Shown: positions 32,223 through 44,960 of the stretch, one piece after another
How positions within the stretch are numbered: position 1 is the stretch's first letter
Layout of the letters: each line of letters opens with the position of its first letter
Translations under genes and position numbers: made by a program
DNA from: Lycium barbarum
Taxonomy: Eukaryota; Streptophyta; Magnoliopsida; Solanales; Solanaceae
Direction of reading: 5' to 3'
Assembly (NCBI RefSeq): GCF_019175385.1
Contig: NC_083346.1
Location: 186,001 to 250,000 of the forward strand
Length of the DNA: 64,000 nt
Notes under the pieces: generated by a model
Database searches by the model: none
The model's input: the letters and a program-made list of their open reading frames with translations, nothing else
Told to the model about the DNA's origin: nothing

Positions 32223-32937
32223 TATGATCATATCCCTCTCTAGCTAAAAGGGGCTTACGGGTCGATATCAATGAAGAATTAGCAACAACAGTCCATTCTA
32301 TTAGTGTCTAGTAGTGAAACTTTTTTTTAGTTATTCAAGTGTTACCTCTTGCTTGCCCTTGCTGAGGGGTCTCTCTAGGACGTTGTGCAGTGCTTCATTT
32401 TCCCTACTCCGATCATCACATCACTACTTTTTACTCTTAGATTGCATGTGATGAAAAGTATGAAATGAACAATGATTTATTTAGCTCTCTCCTCTGCTTA
32501 TTTTCGGTTGGACATTGGAGAGGAAGGTAGAGCCGAGGAAATGAAATCTCTTCTATTTTACTCTTACAGCTTGTTTGGATGGTTGTTAATTGTGTTGTTA
32601 CTTTAAAGACTATCCTATGTTAAATCATCTCACGTAGCGATGAAAAGTCTCATTTTATGTAACACCTATTTATGTGGTCGCGTTTTTACCTTATTTTTTC
32701 TTCTAATTTTGTCTTAGCTTATTATCCACGTAATAGTCATATTTTATCATTTATCCTACATTTTTATAATAGTTTTGTCAGGTACCCTATCTTTCATTTA
32801 CGTTTATCTTTCAAATTGTTGGTGTGGCATTATAACGACAAGAAACGTTTTACTCTATTTAAACATTATATTCATCAAAATAATAGAATACGATGCAACA
32901 TGAATGATATGTAACAACCATCCAAACAAGCTATTAG

Positions 32938-33260
32938 TTTTACAGTGGATAGGAAGGGCAAACATAGCTGCTGGGAGCTGGGGACAATATTTGCAATGGG
33001 CTATACAAAGTGCAAAAGGGAAAGGTCAAGATGCTGCAATATTCACACAAGTTTTTGCGGAAGTCGTCAATGCTATATGGCTTGAAAGAAATGCGAGAAT
33101 ATTTGAAAAGAGAAGAAGACACTGAAGGGAAATAGCAACGGAGATTGCTTTTGTTTCACTTGAATAGATCATTGCATTGAGAGTTGTAAAAAATGTAAAA
33201 CATAATTACTTGAAATGTCCACTGTGAAAGAATTAATTATGAGATATAAAATCAAGTGTG
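32938..33260 (+). mobile_element. L1-type LINE C-terminal remnant
   Basis: A short open frame reads AIQSAKGKGQDAAIFTQVFA then NAIWLERNARIFEKRRR, the usual extreme C-terminus of plant L1 polyproteins. The downstream sequence is a plausible 3' UTR without a clear poly(A) tail. It lies between the TRAPPC5 and TXNDC9 loci. Confidence 0.65.
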
Positions 33261-34106
33261 CTACTATTAGTTTCTAACTAATACAAACAGTCGGAAGGAC
33301 AATGAAAGAAGTCAAGCTCTGGAAGAGAGTTAGAACCCATTTGGGTTAGCTGATTAAAAGTAGTTGACAAAATAAACAGTATGATATTGTCGTAGTCGGA
33401 GAAATTGAATGTGACCCACCCCAAAGCCAACATATATTCAACAGTCTGAAACGAGATTGGTTTTGGTAGGGAAGGATTGATCACTTCTCAACTTACTCAA
33501 CAAAACCGGTGTCAAACATAAAGCCTAATGCAGAATAGAATCTGCTAAAACGACGAGTCACAACAATTATAGACCCAGCAAATTTTAATTTTCACTTTTT
33601 GGCTTCTTTTTCGAGGGGGGAAAGACAAGCTACAACATTTTTAGCTGTTGAAAACATTATGGAAACAAGGGATTAACAACACAAAATCCGCCAGCAAAAT
33701 GAACAAACAGTTATCTGAAGAGAAAATTTGTCTGAGTACTCAAGTGAAGAATCCATCGACCTTCAAGAAAGCGTCCTTAATATAGTAACGAACAAATACA
33801 ATGTATTATCACATCGAACATAAATTATACACTACTGAGGCAAAAAAGCAACAAAGCTAAGGCATGACTAGGACTACGGGAGCAGTATATGTCCCATCAC
33901 ATATAACCAAAGAGGAATTTTACAATAGCTTACATAAAATTTTGGTCTAAATGGCCAAGATTCATGGGAGAAACAGAACCAACATCTTCCAATTCTTAAA
34001 AGAGTAGGTAAATTTCGCAACAACCTCTTTTTTTGGATGAGTGTGTTCCATAACAAACTATGTCGTAGTATTAAAAAGGAATAAACATAAACAAGCTAGT
34101 TTACAT

Positions 34107-35917
34107 TTACTCTGAGTCCGACGAGTCAGGATTTGAACTCTGCCTGACATTCTTCTTGGTCTGAGCTTTGGATTTTGATAAAATTCTTGACGACTCACCC
34201 TCAAAAATGATAACTTCAGCTTTAGCTAACCTCTCTTCAAGTTCCTCAGTGCTAAAGTCATCGGTGCCCCCTAGCTCATCAAATCCAACCTGTTATCCGT
34301 GGAGCCAAATCATGGCAAGATAGCATGAAAAGACTATCATAAGATAATGGCCCAGAATACAAAACAACCCCAAACATGTAAAAAGAAATGAACTGCAAGT
34401 ACTTCAAATTTATTGTTAACTGGACATACCACATAGTTTTCCACTTTAGCATTTTTTATGAGGGCAAGGGTTGGAAGAACAACAATTCTAAGCTTCTCAG
34501 CCAAGTATGGGCTTTTCTCTGCATTAATTTTCACAAAACGTGTCTCTACATGCTGTTTTGCCAGTATGCTCAAATGCTTGTCCATCACCTGCAATCAAAA
34601 AACTGTGTGAATTATTGTTTGCTAAATCTAATTCCCCGTGTAAAAAGCAACCTAAATTCATTCTTCCTTCTTGTCTTTTTAAAGATAAAATATCTCAAGT
34701 TAAGTGCAGACGAATACAATAGCCAATAACAATCTTCGTAGGACGTTTCCAACTAAAAGTAAATGAGTTAAACTAAATAATTTCTACTGACTGAAACAGA
34801 CAGAAATAAACACAGAACATAACCAATACACCACATTATAGCTTGTCAACTGGAAGAGGGTCTAGGTTTTCTAATTGTCTTGGTGCACACACTATCAGCT
34901 GTTGTACATTTCTTTAGCTCTCTTTTCTTTTTCTTTTCCTACTTAAGTTGGATTCATTAGCTGCTGAACCAAGTGAGGCTTCTAGAGAGCAGAGTCAGTT
35001 ATAAGTACGAACATTGAGGTAAAGACAACGTTGACTGCATTCCTACATGTGTTAACCTTGCTAGAGTAAAACATCAGTGCATCTCACAAGCCTCAGCCCT
35101 CAAGCGGAAAATTGTACGCAGATGTTTCACAAGGAAGAAGAAAAATCTGGAAAAATTGGTATCAAGGGAGGGAGGGGAAAACAGCAATTATCACAAGTCC
35201 TCATGGAACAGCCCTTTGGAGATATCATGAAAGGGTGAGAGATTTTGCAAAACAAGTCAAATCCAAGGTGAGGGAGGGACACAACAAGATACCCAGGGAG
35301 GGTAAGATGTAGGCAGACTTTACCTCTACCTACCTTTATGGGATAGAGAGGCTGTGTTTCTGATAGACCCTCCTCAAGCTCAAAAGAAATGCAACGGATG
35401 CATAAACTTAAGAAAGAAAAGGGGACAGCAAAATAACAAATGTAGAAAAAATAAAATAGTAACAGTGTTTATACATGGTTAAAATAGTAGATGTCGAATC
35501 CCTTCCTGGCTCCGCCACATTAGCGAAAAAGCGATACATTACGAATGAATAAATAATTACCTTGCAAGGCCAATTTTCGCGATAAAAATGGCAGACGACG
35601 CGTTCACTAGCCTTAACAACAGAGAAAAAGTCCTTCTCGTTTGGGATTTCGGAGTATTCGCCGTGTCCAAGAGACACCCAACGATTCCGTTTCTCAGCCA
35701 TTTTCTTCATTTGTTGCAATCTACGTTCTCGTAATACCTCTATATCGTCAAGATCTAACCGATCTAAGGCCGAAATCTCATCATCAAGCTTGTCTTCAAC
35801 GGCTTTAGCAACCGTTAATACTTGCTTTTCTACTATCTGCAAATCAATATAATAAATATGCTATGCAGATTGAAATCAATTAGGCAAGTATGAAAATACC
35901 TCTTGAACCTTGTCCAT
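34107..35917 (-). CDS. TXNDC9-like thioredoxin-domain (phosducin-like) protein, 4 exons, intact
   Basis: Coding exons on the minus strand are 35917-35900, 35836-35561, 34588-34430 and 34289-34107, 636 nt and 211 residues, with all phases consistent. The protein starts MDKVQEIVEKQVLTVAKAVE, has a charged helical N-terminal part (residues about 1-60: LERL-type heptads, RLQQMKKMAEKRNRW), then the conserved LGHGEYSEIPNEKDFF and a thioredoxin fold with HFYRENWPCK, FVKINAEKSPYLAEKL and VVLPTLALIKN. The active site is replaced by a single Cys (WPCK), as usual in this family, so no redox activity is expected. The acidic, Ser-rich tail ends SSDSE. Homologues assist CCT chaperonin folding of tubulin and actin; that role here is inferred. 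Intron 2 holds an antisense retroelement piece. Confidence 0.92.
35290..35380 (-). mobile_element. RTE/TS retroelement internal fragment
   Basis: GCAGACTTTACCTCTACC, ATAGAGAGGCTGTGTTTC and GATAGACCCTC match, in antisense, the GGTCTATC..GAAACAGCCTCTCT..GGTAAGGTCTGC blocks of the family. It lies in intron 2 of the TXNDC9 gene. Confidence 0.6.
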
Positions 35918-36009
35918 GGCTGCCAAAATTGAGCAATCTCTTCTTCACTATTGAAATGTTAAGTAGGACCCGACCCGGTTTTCCCTTTTTTCCTGGTTTC
36001 ACTTTCTTT

Positions 36010-39000
36010 TCGGGAGTTCAAAACCTATTTTCCATGAAAAATGTTTAGTCTTATATCACTCACTTACCTTGTGGTTTCAGAAATTACCCTCGCCTTCATT
36101 ATTTTTAAACTTTTTCTTATAGCAAAACTCATTTTAATGATAAACTTATTCAATATTCCAAAATTGCCCTTTCGTGGCGGAACAAAAATATTCAGCTATA
36201 TAACTTTAGACCTTAAATATTATCGGATGCATTTATTCATTATCTTGTAAACTACACAACTGGCTAATTGTTGCTATTCAAACGTATTAACTTTTAGATG
36301 TATTTTTTTTTCCGGATACGTTTCAATAGTTTTTTAAGTATAAGAAATTGTTAATAATTTATTATAAGTAAGTACAATTTAGTATCGGAAAAATAGAATA
36401 TTTTCCCGTACATACGTTAAGACAATATAAATTATATTTTTGAACATGATTTATTCTTTATTCTTAAGTCCAAAGATTATCGAACTAAAAATGTATTATC
36501 CCATGTTAGATGGAAGAAGTAGTGTTTATATGAAAATTATAGGTCAAATACGAAGTTCATTTCCTAGACGCATGTAGTCTTTTTTACCCCAAAAATACTT
36601 AGCCATCGATTAATACTTATAATTTCTTGAGAGTTTGAAATATAAAATAAAAAGGTTTCGTTGGATGATTTGTCTTGTGAATCCTTACTAAATAAAAAAT
36701 CAAACATATTATTAAAAACTTAACGAAATATCGATCATTTTCATTTGTGTCCCAATCTAACAGGAGTATTATAATCAATGTCACAAAAGGATATTTTTGA
36801 AACGTTGTTGAAAAAATATCATTTAAACAAGTTTGGTTACAAAAAATTCAAAATAAGGAAGGTGATTGTAATATCTGAAACCAGAAGGGAAATGAGTGTT
36901 ATAAGGCTAAATCAGAGAGGTTGTTTTTAAGACTATCCATTCTTTTTATGTTTCTTTTATAATAATAATAATAATAATAATAATTAAATGGGTTTAGTTG
37001 TTGCATAAGTATTTTCTGGAAAAATATGTAATTAAAATATATTTTAGTGCCGAATTTTCGAGTCCCAAAAATTAATAATATTATTCAAAACTAATTGGAG
37101 CAAGTGATATGCGGTAAAAGCTAAGATACTAAAAGAAAACTAGTCATGTTTGTAAGTGAGGGGAGTTATTTTAAGGAAAATTGACTTTCTTATGAGAAAT
37201 ATTTTCCAACATATCAAACACTCCACTAACAACGCTTTCTTTCGAAAATTAATGAACTAGTGAAACTCCTTTTTGCTCAAAAAGCAAAATAATTAACTGA
37301 ATATTTTTACTACAAATTTTGGTAGTCCTCTCTTTTTGCTTCTTCTTTTTTGTCTTCCTCGATCGTGTATCTATTCTTTCTCAAATTCCTCCCGTCCAAA
37401 ATTCTTCTATTCTCATTCCTATATTACTAAAGAATGTTACTACTAATTACAACCTTGGAGCTCAAAAAGAAAAAGAAAAAACTAAACAATTATAGTATTT
37501 CAACAAATACCAACTGCACAGGGGTTAAGATTCACGGGGCAAGAGAAGTAAATAGATGATGGTATCCTTGTACTAGCCCTTTGATTTGTAGGATAATCCT
37601 TGTACACAATTCAATATTTCTAATGGAAACGTCAAAGAATTTTATTATTAAGGCATATGAAAATGTATGTATAATATTATACAAAAAAAATGTGGATAAA
37701 TAATTTAATTCTCAGCGGACAATCACATTCATGAATTACTCTCAACAAAGTAAAAGTGTTCTACATTTTCATCACCAGTCAAGTCCTAAAGGAAGAACAT
37801 GGATAAGTAGTCTAAGGAGTGGACTTGTGCTTACAAGAAATAAGTTGACATTAATGATTGATTCGATAGTGAGAATAAACCTATTTTTCTTGGCGTGTAC
37901 TCTATAAGCCTGTTTTTCCTATCGCTTTCACTTTCTTGAGTACCTCATTATTGTAAGTATATGCCAGGCTCTGGTTCAACCACAATAACCTGCAAAAGAT
38001 GAAAATCCAAAATGAAAACCTTAGGCTATAAAAGGCTTTCGACATACTGAAATGAGTCATTTTATTTTTAGGGTAGAGTTGCCTGGATGGGCAAGAAGTA
38101 GCTATAAAAAGGCTTTCGACATGTTCTGAACATGGCTTGTTGGAGTTGAAGAATGGAATTCTATTGATTGCAAAACTTCAACATACTAACCTTGTTAGTT
38201 TTTAGGATACCGTACTCAAAGCGTAGAAAGGATTTTAGTATATGAATACATGCACAACAAAAGCCTAGACTTCTTCCTTTTCGGTAAATATCATAAGTAC
38301 TTTTCATTTTCTTCCACAGTAGAATAATCTCAAGCAATTTGCAACTTTTTTTGGCTATGCTTCTTTTTCATCCTCCGTAATGATATGAATAGAGACACTG
38401 ACAAAAAGGAGCTACTAAATTGGACCCACACGATTCAGAAACAGGGAAAGGATTGCTCAAGGTTACTGTATCTGCAAAAAGAATAAATGAGAAAAACACA
38501 ATAATGAATTGGAGTTGCAACACCCATTCTTAGGCTATACAAATACAATAATGAATTTGTTAATTAAATTAGTTAGTTTATTATTGTGCTACTATTATAT
38601 AGTGAAATGGAGGGGAAGTGCCAAAAGAAGGAGAAATAAGATAAACGATCTTCTAGGCCATAGAGAGTCAGCACATCACTTTATTTACACCTAATGTTAA
38701 TATATATTCCACAAAAAGCATATAATTCAAATGAAATAAGGGTGACGTTCAATGTTTCCAATTAAAAAGGTTCAACAAGTTATCGTCTTGATAAACTAAA
38801 ACATACGTAAGAGTACTTAGCATACATCTCTATTGTGCTTCATCGTGTTTCTTTGTATGAATTTACCTAATTTATCTGTTATGTTTTAACGCTGCAGTAG
38901 ATCATAAACTTTTCAAGAACAAAAAAATCGCTCGGCCAAACAGATTAGCCCCCTGATTGAATCAGAGAAGGCACGCCTCGTTCGCCTCATTCGAAGGTTG

Positions 39001-39600
39001 TGGCACCGCAACTTGGGTGACCTCCCATCACCAAGCGAGATGGTCCACTTTATTGGTATTCAGAATCATCTCTATTGGAGTATAAATGCTGAGAACTGAA
39101 AGTACAACTGTTATGAAATTGGGATCTATGAAAGAACAAACGAACATTAGTTCTCACACCGATTGACCAATATTCTATCTGAACTAGCTCAAATGATGTA
39201 CCTCCCAACATTCCATCAACACCTTGTGAGGTACCTAGTCATTCCTACAATAGAAATCCATCTAAGAATCCAGGTCCACCCTGGAGAAAATATCTTAACA
39301 AATAATGTTTAAATAACTACACTGGAGAACTACTGTTTACCAAAATGTATTCAGGAACATGCAAAGATTGCAATCAGTTCAAGAATTTCGAATGCCCCTC
39401 AAACTATTTCAAGGAACACCAATAATACTCTCCACAAAAGTCATCTACTTGGAAGAGATCAGCTTACACCTATCATGACATTAATGCAGCAATAAGTTCA
39501 TTTTGTTGGTTCGCAAAAAGGTAAAGTTCAACCAAAGAATTTGGAGATCCTGATCAATCTAATTATGTACTCCACTGGATTAGTGCCAAGAACAGGGAGG
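36010..39600. other. Gene-poor AT-rich spacer
   Basis: No gene is identified. It contains a (TAA)n run at about 36,961-36,984 and low-complexity A/T stretches. One short, GC-richer open segment at 38,929-39,099 is discussed under findings. Regulatory sequences of the TXNDC9 gene are expected just to the right of 35,917 but cannot be delimited. Confidence 0.5.
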
Positions 39601-39616
39601 GGGCCGATATTTACTC

Positions 39617-41610
39617 TTATGCAGTCTTTCTTTCTGTCTCACTCTTCACACAATTTCCAGCACCTTGGTTAAGCAGTCCGTTCTTATAAAGCATGTCCAA
39701 TTCATGGAAATAGGGGCATGATCTGTAGTTTTTGGGACCTGTCTTTCCACTGTCAATTGTCCTTTTATAGTACTTGTTAATGTTCTCCCATTTTTCTTTA
39801 CACTTTTTTGGAGTCCGAATGCAACCCATCTTAGCCAATCCATCGGCTACCTCTTCCCACACAGATCCTTTAGCCCCTTTAAGAAACTTGTGATCTAAAC
39901 CAGTTCGAACTGATACCAGGGCCTGTACTTCAGATTTTGGCCATCTCCTATTACATGGATCAGATCTAGCATCAGCAGCTTCTTGACCATGAACTTCACC
40001 TTCATCTATTTCTGATGATTTTGGAACTCGGAACCCTTCACCTAACAGATTCTCAATGAAAGTAATAATGGCCAAGTTTCTAGACATCTCTTCAGCTCTC
40101 AACTCCTCGTCCCGCTTTGCCCTTTCTACCACTTGCTGCTTCCAAGCTTCTTCCCAGATGATTCTCTCCTGCTCCCTCTTCTCTATCATCTCTGTTAACT
40201 CTTTATGCATCTGCTCTTGCTTGTCCATCAGCGTCCTTGCCATGTCTTCAAAATATAATTTAAGACTCTTCCGTGTTTCCCTCTTCCTCTTTCTAATTAC
40301 ACGTTCTTCAATTGCCTCTGATGATTCACTGTCATCCGAAGATGAGCTGCATCAAGGTACATGAAAGATAAGAGAAGAAAGCTATGCTTGGAAGTTCATA
40401 GATTCTTGTAACATACCATTGCAAATTCTTTCATATCTTCACAATTTTATCAGAGACCAATCTTTCCTAGAAAGTCATTTATCTTATTTGAAAAAATCAT
40501 TGCCGTGTAATTATCTGGATTACAATGGATAACATTATCCATCAAAAACTAGAAATCGCAAAAATTGATCTTGGCAGTAAGTTCAAAGCACAGACAACTG
40601 TTAATTCCAACGCAACCAACAGTATAAATTCAATACCTTATTAGCCAAAAACCTGCTGCTTTGATCCACAAAATAAATGTAGCATCACCTTGTGATACTC
40701 TTACCATACTTTATAGATTAATATTAAAATTTCTAAGGTCTAAGGTCCACAAGAAGAAAAAGACTGAACCATTTCTACGGTCAAACGTTTTATGCTTTTT
40801 CTAAAACAATTGTCAAAAAGCTTAAATTTAAAGTTTACAGTTCTTTATCAGGAAAAATAAAGTACACGGCAATGACACCAAGTATTTTCATTTTGGTCCC
40901 ATTATGTGACCAAAGCACTGAATATGAGTAATTAGCAACAAAAAATATTGGAACTTAGAATGTTAGAAAAGCACTGAAGCTTTTCCTAGCCACTGAGCGT
41001 TTCCTGCAACACTAAACAATTGATATTTCACTTTATCGTTAAAAAAAAAAAAAACAATTTCTTTGTCGATATATTTGTCATTTATGCTTATAATTATTAG
41101 TCTTGGACTAAGCACATATATTTGTATTTTTTTTTTCCGCTCTTTATTTGCGCTTAAAGCCCTAACAGACCAACATATCAACGTAAACAGCATAATAAAG
41201 TAATGCCGCTATTATTAATATAAAAAAAATCCACAAACTCAAATGAAGACCTTTGCTCACATAAACAGCGCGATTATTAACACAAAAAGAGATTACCTAA
41301 ATTCAGCCTCCAAAAGAGGAGATTTGGAGATGAAGTTGAAGCAATCAGCAGCAAATCCATTAACCCTAGACGCATTCATAAACCCTAAATCACTGTTACA
41401 CGTCACCATCACGTCAGGGCTGGGCTCCACCATCTCTTCTGCACCATAACTGCACCGTACCGGACACAGCTTACGTACAGGCGACACGTGGATAACGGCG
41501 GATGGGTTCTCATAAACGGCATTAGTGAATGAAACGTTTTCCATTTTGGAGAGGCGGTAAAACCAAAGGTGAAATGGGGTAAAAGGGATAGGAATCACCG
41601 TATTAGCCAA
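39617..41610 (-). CDS. Trihelix (GT-2-like) transcription factor, 2 exons
   Basis: Exon 1 is 41610-41297 and exon 2 is 40346-39617 (minus strand), 1044 nt or 347 residues with the first ATG. A second in-frame ATG at 41544 (MENVSFTNAVYENPSAVIHV) gives 325 residues and may be the real start, since the first 22 residues are hydrophobic and atypical. The middle holds an acidic Ser stretch (SSSDDSESSEAIEER), a basic stretch (RKRKRETRKS) and a long coiled coil (MDKQEQMHKELTEMIEKREQ to RDEELRAEEMSRN). The C-terminal trihelix DNA-binding domain has WPKSEVQALVSVRTGLDHKF, GSVWEEVADGLAKMGCIRTP, KKCKEKWENINKYYKR and YFHELDMLY. Only one trihelix is present, whereas classical GT-2 factors have two. The product should bind GT-element DNA in the nucleus; targets are unknown. 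Confidence 0.88.
40960..41175. mobile_element. Degraded piece of the CAGTGTTATCAAA hAT-like MITE family
   Basis: TTGATATTTCACTTTATCG, ATATATTTGTCATTTATGCT, TAGTCTTGGACTAAGCACAT and TTTATTTGCGCTTAAAGCCC match the inside of the element at 7,961-8,359. The inverted ends are not intact. It lies in the intron of the trihelix gene. Confidence 0.65.
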
Positions 41611-41849
41611 TTCTTTTTTTCTTTTTTCTTTTAAGGGCTTATTATTTATACATACGTGTCAGAATGTTGAGACTATCTCTCAATCTCAACCGTTGGTTAA
41701 GTACTTACCTTAATTGTAATTAGGAAAGAGATTTTAGTGATTAGGAAGATAATTAAAGAGGTTAGGAGGAGTCTTAATTGGTTTTGACTTTAATAAATCT
41801 AGAATGCTTTGCAAAAATCTAAGAGATTTTTTGGAAATAAAAGCCTTAA

Positions 41850-42010
41850 GGGTTGTTTGGTAGGTAGTCAAAATTATCCTGGGACTTATTTATCCCATCT
41901 ATTGAGATTATTTTATACCATCTTTTAGATGGATGGTACAAAATAATCTCAGTATAAGTGGGATAAGAGGATGGAATGCATTTTATACCTTTGTTACTAT
42001 TAGCTAATTT
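41850..42010. mobile_element. Possible MITE fragment
   Basis: TTGTTTGGTAGGTAGTC at the left resembles a MITE terminus, and the palindromic TTTTATACCATCTTTTAGAT / GGATGGTACAAAATAATCTC arms could fold. The right end is not clear. Confidence 0.35.
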
Positions 42011-42550
42011 TAAGTAGGACCGCAAAAATATGTGTATTAATCATATATGTGCACAAATATAGGAAACAAACTTTTGTCATTTCGGATATTTGTACATAAT
42101 GGACAAAATTGATAGCGGTTGTGTATGGTACCGCGTATGAGGCAAGAATTGTTTCTATAACACTGTTTCTCCAATTCACTGCCTCTGATTATCATTCAAT
42201 AAAACTAAAGCCAAAATTTTCATTCAATGGCCAATTGGGAAGGAAAACAAGATTATGGTTCACAGAATTCCATTAAAACCTTAAACATCCTATCCACTAA
42301 ACTCTAGATTCCAGCACAACTTAGAGACTCCTCAAGAGTACAACAAGCACGGTTTCTCTCTTTCAACTGTGTTACTTTTCGTGTGGCCATGACAACTCTA
42401 CTCCATTAGATGTTGTAACTGCAAATAAGTATAAGTGATTACAGGTAAAGTGACAGTAGAGAATTTGATCTCGACACATTCCTCTGCTGCTTTCTTGAGT
42501 GGCCATTAGTTGAGACCTGACTTGTAATAATTTGTCATCCAGACGGGTGT

Positions 42551-44918
42551 TCACCTCTGTATGGACTTGTAAAGTACGACCGTCACATATTTGGAGAGGA
42601 ATCGATTAGTTGAACCGAGTGCTACCACAGACGGGGTACTCTTTCCCTTCTGCATGTAGAGGTGGTTAAGTACCACATGCTGAGGTCTCGACAAAGGAGG
42701 TGGAATTTCCATGTGAGTTGCTGGAACGTTAAGCAAAGTCATCTGTAGATGAGGCGGAACAAAAGGTGGCTCCTTGGCGTAGTCCTCTGCTCCAAGTTGC
42801 AAGTTACTGTAACTGCAATCTGGGGACTGAGGAGGTTCAAAACCAGAAATGCTTTCGATATCTTCTGGCACATAATCCTGCATCAAACAGCACAATTTTT
42901 TGTCAATTTAGTTTTCCTTTGTCAACTTGTGACTTTTGAAGCGAACGGAATCAATTGTCACCAGGAAATGAAAGACTTAATTATCATTATGACAGTATTA
43001 AGAACATAGTCCAATGAAAGTTTGGGTACCCCGAAATGAAAATAGAAGGTAATCTCAGAAGAGCTGGCTATGCTGCTATGGTCACATACTACGAACAAAT
43101 TGCAACACTTTACAATTTAACAATCAATCTAATCTTTTTTTCTCATAACTGTGGTGTGGGTCTATCGGAAACAACCTCTATACCTGACAAAGGTAGGGTA
43201 AGGTCTACATACATCCTACCTTTCCAAGACCCCATTTGTGGGATTACACAGGGTATGTTGTTGTTGTTAACCGTGATGCCCGGGACAGCTTGCGCGCACC
43301 TCGACTAATTCTGCGGGATACCTGCCACCAACCACCAGGTAACTATGTCCACCAAGGCTAGAACATATGGGAAGAAATCACCTAGTGTTTTGTCTCTGTT
43401 GGAATTTGAACCTGACACCTTATGGTGTTCAACCCACTTTATTGACCGCTTGGCCACACCCTTCCTAGGTAGTTTTCTTTCAAGGTAGGTAGTCAGGCAA
43501 TTGAGATAAAAACAAAGAAGACTGGACATATTTCTATATTCATGTTATTTTATATAGTTTTCACAAATTTCAAGAATTCAATTATCTCACCTAATCATAT
43601 TTAAATTTGACATGATATTTTCTATATCAAACTAACTTTCACCTATTACTTCAATTACTTCTTCTCTGTTACATATAAAGTACATTTATAAAGCATACAC
43701 GTCAATTTAGTAGCATTTTCTTTTCTGCAACCATTTGGAGTAGCGATAGGTTTGGGGACGGGAAGCAGGTGCTAGAGTAGGATGCATATGAGGCATTCAT
43801 ATGCCCAATCAAGCAGCAGCAACACTGTATTTGCTTTCTTCCTTTTTTCCCCTCTATAATTGGTAAAACAGTAATTACATATCAATAATAAAATAGTAGT
43901 TAGGTTGGCTATATGTAAATGTCTATTTCACTCAATTTGAGCTTCATTCCAATACTCATATAAGAGTTCTATAAAACTAGACATTCTTTAATTCTTACTC
44001 TTATCCCTATATTAACATAGAAATCTCTAAACAAAAAGGACTCCTAGCAAACCACTGGGTCAAATGTAAGTCTACCAATGCAACTAAACCTAAATCCCAA
44101 CTGTTTGGTATCGCCTATATGGATCTTTTTTTTTTTTGAAATGGTAACAACCTATATGGATCTTTTGCTTTCATTGTTTTCTTTGATAAAGAAAATGGTT
44201 TCACACGCAAGCGAGCACAATTGTGTCAAAATCATAAACAGACTCAGCTCCTTACAATATTGAAGGAAGCTGAGAAAGATCTAAAATCCAAAATGCCACA
44301 GGCATCAACGTTTCAGTATATGAATGTTTTCGTATTTGCTTTCAAAACATCTTTGGATCTTTTGCTTTCATTGCGCAACTCTTTGCTAAGTCTCATGAGT
44401 TTCAAGAAACTATGTCATGTCTGTGAAGGTTAACAGCAGCAAAATAGTATGCAGACGGTAATCAAATTTATCAATGGATGAATCTTGTATGCTTCTGATG
44501 AGAAGTGGGATTACATGAATTTTAAGAAAATAAAAAAGAGAAGATTTTCGGCAATTTTGCATGCACCCATGAAGCACGATTGCCGGAGCCGTGAATAGAC
44601 AGTTGGAGAAGACAAGGAGGAAAATCGAAGAACTTGCGAAGAAGTTACACAAGCACTAAAGAAGTTAACAAAGCTGCCAAAACCAAACAAAACAAATTCA
44701 CAATTAATGTTTCTGCCATAAAGACTACCATATATATTTATAAAATTTACCTTATAAGAAAGAAATAAAGACTACCACAAACAACTTAAGGAAATATATA
44801 ATTGACATATTACAAAGATTCATTACAAAACTTAGCAAAAATACAAAAGTCCAGGAGATAATCAAAGGGTAGAAAAATGAGTCTCATAAATTGTAAGAGT
44901 AATTTTCCTCTTTAGTTC

Positions 44919-44960
<42 letters not shown>

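Larger units (their letters stand above)
26128..32416 (-). pseudogene. TRAPPC5: TRAPPC5 (Trs31) homologue, frame-broken in at least two places
   Basis: Exons, read on the minus strand, are 32416-32346, 31955-31867, 31052-30989, 29506-29429, 26883-26807, 26736-26670 and 26484-26380, with a possible last exon from 26142. The joined reading gives [89 protein letters not shown] and NNAGFPAVVTAHFVPVEGQ, clearly TRAPPC5, a core subunit of the TRAPP vesicle-tethering complexes at the Golgi. Two lesions stand out. Exon 1 is 71 nt: MIGVGKMK is in one frame and NVLERPLSKGKQE in another, the first frame stops at once, and no in-frame ATG exists for the second. At the exon 6/7 junction the phases disagree by one base, so normal GT-AG joining leads to a stop. 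Introns 4 and 5 hold repeats. Alternatives are assembly indels or an unusual rescue by splicing. Confidence 0.85.

Noticed and set aside
34337..34429. Extension of the TXNDC9 exon 3 frame to a stop
   Set aside because: A good GT donor at 34,429 joins to the next exon in phase and restores the conserved VVGFDELGG sequence, so the extension is intron.
44221..44433. 70-codon plus-strand frame with a charged start
   Set aside because: It lies inside intron 3 of the SnRK1 beta gene on the opposite strand and contains a locally duplicated GGATCTTTTGCTTTCATTG; no family resemblance.
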